From positions 9,922,501 to 9,986,500 of the forward strand of contig NC_056422.1 of NCBI RefSeq assembly GCF_905147365.1: a stretch of DNA of 64,000 bases, read 5' to 3'. Positions 23,501 through 34,866 of this stretch are shown piece after piece (positions within the stretch are counted from its first letter, which is position 1; each line of letters starts with the position of its first letter). A program made the translations under genes and the position numbers. This DNA comes from Aricia agestis. Its lineage: Eukaryota > Arthropoda > Insecta > Lepidoptera > Lycaenidae. The notes under the pieces were generated by a model that saw only the letters and a list, made by a program, of their open reading frames with translations, had not been told where the DNA came from and did no database searches.

Positions 23501-26500
23501 GAATTTGTGTAAACTATTTTCCAACTTCAGTCGCTCTTGCGATACAAATTCTACGCCATGACGTTAAAAATGTACAAAAACTTACGGGGCTGCGTGTATC
23601 TCAAAAGTTTTACAAAATAGATTACTTTATAATAATTGTAATTATGTTTAAATACATATATAATTTTTATTTCCCAGTGGTAGGTAAAAAATAGTTATCG
23701 CACACAATAGACAAAGTACAGTTTTTGACAAAAAATCATGTATGCGTACGACATAAAAAAGTTTCAAAACAACGCGTTGTAAACAAGCGCAAAACCGAAT
23801 ATCGGAAGCCCGAACTATCCGGGCTAGAGTCGAGAATCATACGTGCATCAGTTATAAAGATATCGGGCGGACAAACGCTGCGCTCGCTTTATTTTTTCGG
23901 CCATTACGGGCTTTTATTTTTCGGTATCACAGCTCCGATTTTGGCCGACGATCGGCGGGCTCGGTTTTTACGATACGCGTCGATTTGCGGATGTTTTTTT
24001 CGCTTTTGGCCGAGTTGTTTTCGGCCGTGGATTTCGGCTTGCTTGTTCGATTGCAGGTTGTTTTTTCGGCGGCTGATTGAATCCGCGCTAGTGAACGTAG
24101 TTTAGTGTATCGGTTTAGACTCATTCACTTTTCAGTTATTTGTAGCGGTTGACGTGACACCGATTGGAGTCGATATTATCGATTTTGTTTAGTGGAAAGG
24201 TTTGTTTGGTCCGTTTAAAGTTGTGGTAGGTAATGAAGTTGATGAATGGACAATTTTGTAACTACTTTGTAATTATGAGGCAAAGAAAATTTTAGAATCT
24301 TAACTGCGTATTATTTATGTTTCTAACCTGACTCAGCCCAACAAAATCCTTTGTACAAACAATTTAAGAAAAGAGACAAAAACCCTAAAAGCTATGTCCA
24401 CACTATGCGCTTTCGTCTTCAATTTTCGTCATCTTCTTTCATTCAACTTTCGTTTTGGCGCATTCAATAATTGAATACGTCAACGAACGCAACGCCAACA
24501 TTGTCATTTTTGTTTTTTGGATACGGTCAGAGGGCATGCGTCGCGGGCATGCCTCACATTCGCTGTTGACTGCGCTATAACGCATGCCCTTGACAAACAA
24601 AAAAAGGCACAGTGTGGACAAAGCTATACACAAACTTCTTACCAATAATAACTATTCCTGATATTAACTAAGTAACTATTATACGTAAGTATGTTCCATC
24701 GAATAAACTGGGGCCGTACCACGAAACGGTTTTGAGACTCAAACAATCGTACGAGAATGCCGCGTCCTACTCTAACAAAAGAGAAATTACGTTGTTAGAG
24801 CAGGACGCGGCATTGTCGTCCGATTGTTTGAGTCACAAAACGGTTTCGTAGTAGGCCTACAGATTCACAAGCAGATTGTTTGATATAACGCGACCAAATA
24901 AAGTAAGTCTTCCTTCTGCCTATAAAACAATTTCTCTGATAAGACTTATTATAATAATTATAACATAATACTCACTCTGACACGAGGTGATGGGCGGCAT
25001 CCGGAACCCGCCGAGCGGGTCGGGCGGGAAGGGGAAGGGGCGCTGGCCGAACGCGAAGTGGAACTGCTGCTGCTGCCCTAGCAGGGACAACACTACATCA
25101 GTACGATACAGGCTGCTCTTGTTTATTAGCATTCATTAAAAATATTAGGGTTGTCAGAAATGAGTTTTTAACGATGGCAAAAATACATGATTAAGACTTC
25201 ATAAAATAGATAAGGGTAGCTTAAAATGGGTTCTATGAGGAATTTACGGGTTCTACAGTGTAACTCTTGCTGTTGCTTCTGCCAGGTAGCATTAGAATTA
25301 CAGTAGAACGATATAGGCAGCTCTTATTATTTATTATTAGAATTGAAAAAAGTTAGGGCTGTCTAAAACGAGTCCCACACGGAAGTCAGGGGTTCTGTGT
25401 AAGTCTTGCTGCTGTAGTAGCCCTAGCAGGGACAACACTACATTAGTACGATACAGGCTGCTCTTGTTTATTAGCATTCATTAAAAAAGGTAGCATCATG
25501 AAAACAAAACTTAAAAATAAATTTTATAAGGTTGGCAAAACATCAGTATACTGTTCTTAGTTATTCTTATTACCAAATAGACGGGGTCGTTATAAATGCG
25601 TTCCTTAAGTAAGGATTTCTCTGTAAGTGAAACTGCTGCTGCTGCCATAGCAGAGTCAACACTACATCAGTATCATACAGGCTTATAGGCTGCTCTTATA
25701 TATCAAGCAATGTTACGTTTTAGAAAACTTGTATCTACGCTTAAATAAAGCATATCAAACACAGAAACTACTCGTACTGAAACGATCAAGGTTAAAACAG
25801 AACTGTAATAGAACTATATTACTCAAATTCCGTAATACACTCACATTAAATTTATGTACGTACCTACTAGGGACAACGAACTTGTTTATGTTTAAAAGTT
25901 GGTACGGAAAACTTCTGAAATACAGAACTACTCATAATTATGGAATCAATCAAGATTCAAGACAGGTAATATAATACTCAAGTTGCACTCTACAAATCTG
26001 AGACGTTTTACCAAAAATTGTTTATGTAATATGTTCTTTAGTAGGAACGGAAAACCTCTGAGATAGAGAACTACTCATAATTATAGAATCAATCAAGGTT
26101 CAAGGCAGGTAATACTCAAGTTCCGATAGGCACTCTACAAATCTGAGACGTTTTACCAAAAATTGTTTATGCTCTTAAGTAGGAACGGAAAACCTCTGAA
26201 ACAGAGAACTACTTATACAGAATCAATCAAGGTTCGATACAGCTAATATAATACTCAAATGCCGATAGGCACTCTATAAATCCAATTTGTTTCACCAAAA
26301 ATTGTTTATAATATTATGCTCTTAAGTAGGAACGGAAAACCTCTGAAACAGAGAACTACTTATACAGAATCAATCAAGGTTCGATACAGCTAATATAATA
26401 CTCAAATGCCGATAGGCACTCTATAAATCCAATTTGTTTCACCAAAAATTGTTTATAATATTATGCTCTTAAGTAGGTACAGAAAACCTCTGAGATACAG

Positions 26501-29500
26501 AACTACTCATACAGAATCAATCAAGGTTCAAGCCAGCTAATATAATACTCAAATTCCGATAGGCACTCGACATATCCGGGCCGTGTTAAAATTGAATAGA
26601 CAGACCTAATCAGACCTCCCCCACACAGGTGTCGCCCTGTCGCGTTCCAATCGTGCGAATTATTCAAGCTACAACCCTATTGTCTATCGATACAAGCTGT
26701 CGTGCTTTTATCTTATCGATATGCACATACCTATGTTTATGGAGATTTAGAGTGTTTCATCAGGATTGTAGTGTTGTGTAGAATCTCGAATTAGTGATTT
26801 CAAAAATCTTTATACTAGATCTTGTTTGTAAGTTGCCGTTCATAAAAAAATTGTGTATGATGCTAACTGATAATTTAGCATCATACACTATTTTTTTTCC
26901 GTGATAAAAGACACTTGTATCCTGCAGCGGGACTCAGAGTATCTTCATTTCAATTTTCATCCCAATCGATTTAGCCTTAAAAGTTTTCAATAAACGGACT
27001 GTCACTTTTGCGATTAAACCATTACTAATAGATTTTTAAAACTTTTATCTTTATGAACGTTTCATATCTAAAACTGTAACAACATTTTTCGCTTGACAAA
27101 ACAAACCAACAATTTTTCCGATTCGAAAACCAATCAAGAAACAAATCATAACCGACTATCAAGTCAATATAAAAAACCCACACATACACAATCCACACAC
27201 ACGTCTCTCCGTTCGATAAATCAACGGCAACAATTACACACTTCCATGGCAAGTTGGAATTAGAAACTGTCATTTGCACCGTTCAGGGGGTGGGTCACCC
27301 CCTTATGTTACGGGGGGGTAAGGGGGGGTAAAAATAGGGTGCGGCAAGGGCTACCGTGGACCTGATTAAAGGATTACACAGGGGTGGCGTCCAGTCTAGT
27401 TAGATTTATAGGCAAGTATTTCAACTAGTTTGTCTTATTTTAATGCCTTTAAATGCTCATTGGAAATTTTATTGCTCAGAACGTCATTGTCTCAGATTCG
27501 ATGGCTTTTGTGTAGATTTATGTATTTGTGATGGAAATTGTTGAAATAAATCGCGTGCAAAGTATTGATGAAGTCAGCAATGAAATAAAAATTTCGAAAA
27601 ATGTGAAGCGTATTTCTTAATTTAAAATCAACTTTTCAGGTAGATGTATGTTATTATGGCGTCAAACTATAAATCCATAATAAGTCATACTAGAGACTAG
27701 AGATCGCCCAATGGGCGAAATATAAGCGCCTAAAGTAAGACTCCCACATCCTACCATAATAATTACTAGTTGTTTTGTGGATCGTAGTTCATAAAGCCGC
27801 ATAGAAATAATTAAGCGGCTGAAACGATTAAGATAAAATTTGGTATGAATAAACTTAGGGAGATGGAAAAGGACACACGATTTTTTTTTTGCAGAAAAAT
27901 GTGCGGTTTCCACGCGATAAATAAATTACGGTGCAACGGAGTTGGCTTCATATAGTACACAATATTATTATGAACACATTGTATATTTTACAGCACTATA
28001 TTCATTGTTTACGCGAGATATAAACAGTGAAGTTAGTCGCATGCGCACGGGTGGTCCTGCGCAGGCGCACCGAAATAGCCAGGTCTAACAGCATCGTTAA
28101 CGGCCGCATACACGTAGGCTACTGCAGCTATAAATCGAGCCACCCACACGGCATGTAAAAATAGCTAGTTCCTTTATAAAAATTGATCTGGTAAAGTTGG
28201 TCTTAGCTTCTCAGGGGCTTAGAGATTTATGTGTGACTCTCGGCCTGACAAAGTACTGAGTGATCGCCACAACACCTCATTTTTTTTCAGGACTATCTAA
28301 AGTCATTTTTTCTAAATTCTGACGGATTCCTCAGATGTCAAAGACTATGGTTGGACTATTCTATATAGCACGTCTAAATCATTGAGCGTTTTAAGAAGAC
28401 CTAAAGATATAATTTCAATCAGTAATACATGAAATTAGTAATAAGTATACTATACGTCAAACACAATATTCCAGTTGTAAATATACATATCAATAGTTAT
28501 CTGTCTTAAACACGCAAACGTTTCCTATATTCTTTGGAAGTGATTAAAATAAATAGGTACTCAATAGTCAATACTGAATACCTCAAACATTCAGCAAAAT
28601 TCACATCTATACATATAAATAAAATTGGAGTGTCTGTTTGTAATATTAAAATAACCGTTTTTTACTACATGCATATGAATATTTAAACGGTACTTACACC
28701 AAAATAACAATTTTTTGAATTTTTGTCTGTCTGTATGTCTGTCTGTTTGTTCCGGCTAATCTCCGAAATGGCTGGACAGAATTTGTCAGGACTTTTATTG
28801 GCAGATAGCTGATGTAATAAGGAGTAACTTAGGCTACTTTTTAACCGACTTCCAAAAAGGAGGAGGACATATTTTTACTTTTTTATTTTTTACCTATGTA
28901 TTTTACATTTTGTTGACGCGGGCGAAGTCGCGGGTAACAGCTAGTAATTACTATAAAACAAAGTCGCTTTTTTCCCTCATGTCCCTTTGTTCCCTTTAAC
29001 CTTTAAAACTACGCAACGGATTTTGATGATTCTTTCAGTTTTACATAGCTCATTAATTGAGGAAGGCTATAGGCTATATTTTATCACGCTAAGACTAATA
29101 AGAGGGAAGAAATAAAGGAAAATGTGGAAAAAACGGGGAAAATTATTTGAAAGGGCTAAGTTGAACGCGCTAATCTCAGGAACTACTGGTCTGATTTAAA
29201 AAATAATTTCAGTGTTAGATAGTCCATTTATTGAGGAAGGCTATATTTTGTCACGCTAAGACTAATAGGAGAATGTGAAAAATACGGGGGAAATTATTTG
29301 AAAGGGCTTATCTCGCGAACTACTGGAGCAATTTTTATGTTATTTGGCACAGATAAGAAGTAGACCACGTGAAGGATCATAGGCTATCGATTTTAATCAT
29401 ATTTTCAGTAGCTATATATTTTATATCCGTGCGACGCCGGGGCGGGTCGCTAGTACAATATAAACTCCACAAAAGCAATATAACATACAAAAAGCCAGAC

Positions 29501-32500
29501 GCTCACATGCCGATGCGAACTTAGAATTAAATAATTTATCGTCTGAAGCTCGGTGAATCAATATGCAGGACAGGGGAGCCCTTTCTTCGCTAATTAATTA
29601 AACAATTCATTACACGCACGCCCTTCCAGATAACATATCCTTTAAATTTTTCATTACTAACCCTTTAGTTCCATTAGGGAATCTAGGGTAATGAACGCTA
29701 TTTTGTTAATGTGTAGTGTTCAAGTATTTTAGGTGTGCAGTGTTCGGTAGTGTTGCTTGTGGGGTTAACTTAGATCTTTGTCAGAAGAACTATTTTGAAT
29801 AAGTACTTGTTCTGATTCCGATTCGATGCGATCCGATCCGATTCCGATAGAAGTGGTTGCAGAGTTATTAGTTATTATGACGCCCGCAACTCCGTTGCGC
29901 CAAAATTCGTTTATAGCGGGAACCGTACATTTTTCTGGGATAAAATGTATCCCAATGTCCTTCCTTGAAACGTATCTCTATAAAAATCGTTACCGCGGTT
30001 TGGGTGTGAAGAGGTAATACAGACAGACAGACAGAAAGTCAGCAAACATACTTTCGCATTTATAATTTATAATATTATATACAAAATTCTCGTGTCACAA
30101 TGTTAGTTACCGTACTCCTCCAAAACGGCTTTACTAATATTTATTATTTAACCATGCATATTCAGTAGGTCTGAGAATCGGCTACTGGGTACTTTTTATA
30201 TTGATAAGTACATTTGTTGAATAAATAATAGTAAATTAATTACAAGTCGAGACTGACGGCGACCATTGTTTGTGGGACGGGATAGCGATGGACGTTGTCA
30301 TGATGACATACTTATTTAGTCACTTCAATGAAATAATATGGGCGAAATACCTTATATGGCAAAGCAACGTTTGCCGGGACAGCTAGTATTAGTATAGATT
30401 ACATTAACTTAATTTGGATATTTGCATTAGTTTTTTTTTTTTTTATGAAATAAACGAGCAAACGGGTCACCCGATGGAAAGCAACTTCCGTCTCCCATGG
30501 ACACTCGCAGCATCAGAAGAGCTGCAGGTGCGTTGCCGGCCTTTTAAGAGGTAATAGGGGAGCGTAGGGATGGGAAGGGAAGGGAATAGGGGAGGGTAGG
30601 GAAGGGAAAAGGGTAGGGGATTGGGCCTCCGGTAAACTCACTCACTCAGCGAAACACAGCGCAAGCGCTGTTTCACGCTGGTTTTCTGTGAGCCCTTGGT
30701 ATTTCTCCGGTTGAGCCGGCCCGGCCCATTCGTTCCGAAGCATGGCTCTCCCACGTCTAGGTTAGGTTAGGTTTAGGTTTGAAGAGGTAAGAGACAGACA
30801 GACATCCTTTCACATTTATAATATTAGAATGGATTCGATACATAATTGCCTCTGAAAAACAAAGAACAAACGCGAGCATTTCTATTCATTAAGCTACCTA
30901 CACACACGCGGATCGATCGCATCTGATCCAACCCTATCGCGTCGCTGCAATTATTTTAATTTCTTCCCTGACGGATGGAGCATTAGATGTGATTCGAAGC
31001 GGGCCGCGTCCCGCGATTAGTTACTGTCGGTCTGCTACTCCCAACTATTTAAATTGCGCCGCGCTTATACTATTAATGACTATATTATTACATAGTGTAC
31101 CCCTCCCATTAGTTATTCTGTCGATGGAAGGGTCTGCTTTTGAAAACGTTGTGAAACGGTTTGTGCGGATGTTCGCGGATCAGATTATGGGCAACCTATC
31201 CAATAATAGTTATGTCCACACTGTGCACTTCTTCAATTTTCGTCATCAACTTTCATATTGGCGCTTTCAATAATTGAATGCGTCGAGGAACGCAACGCCA
31301 ATATTGTCATTTTCGAAGTTTCGGATACCGTCAGAGGGCATGCGTCGCGGGCATGCCTCACGTTCGCTGTTGACTGCGCTATTACGTATGCCTTGAGGAA
31401 CAGAAAAATGTACAGTGTGGATAAAGCTAATAAGTAATTGAGTACAACATACAATAAACTATTTTCATTATAATAATTTTAATGGGTATTTTTATCGAAG
31501 GCACATTGCTCCATTTCGTTACGATGTGCTACTTTAACGTTTGATGGACAGACGATGAAGTGGGAGGATGAAAGATCGGCCAGAACTCCTCCTTCTCGAA
31601 GGTCGGTAGATGATGCGTCGGGACCCTTACCACAAAGGAGCTAAAATTGACTTTGTGGCGGGACTCCAAACGCTCGACTCTCAAGTCGAAGTGGGTCTTG
31701 CGATAGGTTCTATCGTACCCGCAACTCTGCCTTAAGCGATAGGTGGAGCACCATGGGGGTTTACTGGGTAGACTACGCAGGAGTCCCACATACCCCGGCT
31801 GATATCCCCGATTTGCCGTACGTAAAGCATTTCCCCATGTTAAAAAAAAGGGTCGCAACGCATCTGTGATAATAGCATTTCGACGATATAACATACACAA
31901 CTCAACCACAATAGACATAACGACCAGTAGTTCGACTGCAAAGAGACGGACAGGTTTTTAATATCTGTCAAATTCGTCGGGTTTCACTAGGATTATGAAC
32001 GGAATGTGCCTCGCGCTGGTTGATATAATTTATTTTTAAATATTTAAAATAAAGATTTCAAAATTAGATTCTGTCAATTTTAATCGCATGTGCCAAAACA
32101 TAAACAACAATACGACCAAAGAGGAACACGTCCAGCGAATATGTCATAGTTTTGAATTCGTAGGTGACAAGTTAACAACCCTAGCGACGATTTTCGTCAT
32201 AATACGTCAAATTTAAAAATTTCAACATCAGTTCTAAGTCGGCATACTCTATCATTCTGTCTACTCTGACTCAACGCTAAGCATTTTGCTCTCAAAGGTT
32301 AATATTCAGACCGCAATACTGTAGATGCATTTCTTTTGTATGGTTTTGACAGACTTGCAAGACGTCTCACGCAAGCTGTCAATTAAGGACAAATTCAGAA
32401 ATGCATTTACGTGTCATGTGAATTGGCCCTTATGCTAAGTTACTAAATATAGATTCATGATTAATGTCTGTGCTAACAATCCTATTCCTTAAATTTTGTT

Positions 32501-34691
32501 ATAAGTACTTAATGGCATTTTTACTTTTGTTATCAATTTCAATGCATCTGACACTTTTATTGTGCAATCTACATTTTTGATTTTTTTAATTGCTTAACAT
32601 TAAAATTCTCTTCTAAAGTTAACTTAACCCACTCTTTTCTAAGAAGTTTGTTAGACAGATTGCCATTTAACTACCATTAGTTATAAATTAATAGCTTCAT
32701 TACTGGAAATTTCTTTGCGGTGTAAAAAGTTAAAGTTTTAAGTAGGAAATCAAACTATTTGTCAAGTTAAATTAAATGATTATTAATATACAATTATATT
32801 ATTATTAGTCAAAATAAAACACTATTAATCTAAATTTGTCTTGCTCTTGAGTTTTTGAGTTATCTTGCCTCATAGCCATGAGGCAAGATAACTCAAAAAC
32901 TCAACTCTTGCTACTATTTGTAACATTCGAATTTCGAAAAATTTATTTATTGGTCAAGCTTTTTTCAAATATTTCTGGCATATAATAGGTAAAAGGCCTT
33001 TTCGCATTGTAGTACGTATGAACTTGTCATAAAATCTCTTGGGCTATACCAAATGTATCTTTTGGTATCATTAAAAAGTTTTAATTTTACAGAAGACAAT
33101 TCCAAATTCAAATTAGCTAAATAATAGCCAACAAAATATACTTAGTAAAATTCCTATAAATAAATAAAATATGTTGTTTCTCAAAAGTACCTAATTAGCT
33201 TTACTAATTATTCATTAAAACCTCGCTATTCATAGCATTATATCTCCAATTATCCCCACTCATACAATAATATCTGCTCAGCTGTCTGTATAATATATCT
33301 ACCTACATACAACGTATATAGAGGCCGACGGCCGCCACAAGAAGGGACAGACCCATATTTCGCAGGCCGCTGACCCACTGGATTAATGAACCTTACGATA
33401 AGGCAAGTGCTTTGAACCCTGTAATGTTTACTTTGCATAATTCCAGTTGAAATCTCCCGTCAGGTATAATTCATAAGAAGACTGAAACTGTAGATTGCAG
33501 GCGTTAAAAAATATCTACGCAGTAACCGTACAAATAAAAATCGTTAAGAACTAGTACTCTAGTAATTGGCTACCTATCCATAGTAATATCATAAATGCGA
33601 AAGTGTGTCTGTCTGTCTGTCTGTCCGTCTGTCTGTATGTCACCGAGCTGTATCTCAAGAACCACTACAGCTAGATTTCTGAAATTTTCACAGATTGTGT
33701 ATATCTCTTTGCACTATAACAACAAATACTAAAAACAAAAAAATATTAATATTTGAGGGAAGAATACAACAAATTTGATTTTTTGGCCTTTTTTGCTCAA
33801 TATCAATAATGGCAACAGGTGGGCACTTAAATTTTCACAAAGGCTCTAAATATATGTGTGCTTTAACAATTTATAATAATATTTAAATAAAATAAAAATT
33901 TAAGGGGGGCTCCCATACAAAAAACACATTTTTGGCCTATTTTTGCTCTATAACGGTACTTCGTGCACGAGTCCAACTCACACTTGGTCGATTATTACCG
34001 ACATCGGTCTAGCAACCCATGCTGCTTTGTAGTGGCGCAACCTTTAACCTAAGGGTTGATTCAGACCGCAAAGCGACGCGTAGATGCATTTCGAAATTTA
34101 GACGGACAGACAGACATTGAAGTACTTAGTAATAGGCTCCCGTTTTTACCCTATGGGTACGGAACCCTAAAAATGAAACCGATAGCCTATTTTTTGTTGA
34201 TTTCGGTAATAATATTGAAAGGTTACTAACTGGTCTTGGAGCGCGGCTCCCGGGGTCCGTCGACTGTGACCTTGATGGCCTTGTTGTAGGTCGTCACCTG
34301 CGGCGGACTCGTCGATACAGTGATCGTCAGCGTGAACGATTTACCTGAAATATTAAAGTATATTTAAATAATTCTTTGAACATCTGTACATCATGAAGAA
34401 GTCGCTTTTCGCTATAGGTATGTAAATCTTTAAAACAAGACTTTGATGCGTTTTGATGCGATACGAATTACGATACGAAAGCAAGGTTTTGATGCGATTT
34501 AAAGAAGATGGAGCGATGAGGGAGGTTTATATTTATAATAAAAACATCGCAGTTTATATAAATAATTCTTGAAAATCTCTACATCGTATGAAATATAATT
34601 CACTTTGCGCTATATAGGTATGTCCATGTAAACGCTCAGAATTCTGGTAGGTATGTGTCCCTATATCTTATATCTTTAAACGAGCAATTCT

Positions 34692-34784
<93 letters not shown>

Positions 34785-34790
34785 TTATCG

Positions 34791-34866
<76 letters not shown>

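Larger units (their letters stand above)
23408..24975 (-). other. lz intron 3 (1.6 kb)
   Basis: Donor GTGAGT, acceptor TTTCAG. It contains two foldback elements (24390-24625 and 24718-24856) and a comparatively GC-rich, non-repeat block at 23760-24190 with many CGGCC and TTTTCGG words. That block contains an unrecognised 126-codon open frame on plus, which I do not call a gene. Confidence 0.85.
25078..34230 (-). other. lz intron 2 (9.2 kb)
   Basis: Bounded by donor GTTAGT (34230) and acceptor CTGCTAG (25078). Contents: tandem copies of the exon 3 acceptor (to 25710), a 140-150 bp satellite (25735-26580), LINE tails (28603-29455, 29873-30070), a B repeat (30431-30755), a foldback element (31208-31428), a retroelement-like fragment (31510-31920) and a perfect hairpin (32847-32904). 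A GC-richer non-repeat patch at 28030-28150 stands out. Confidence 0.85.

Noticed and set aside
31529..31918. 129-codon open frame on minus in intron 2
   Set aside because: Falls in a retroelement-like untranslated fragment; no reverse transcriptase, nuclease or zinc-knuckle motif.
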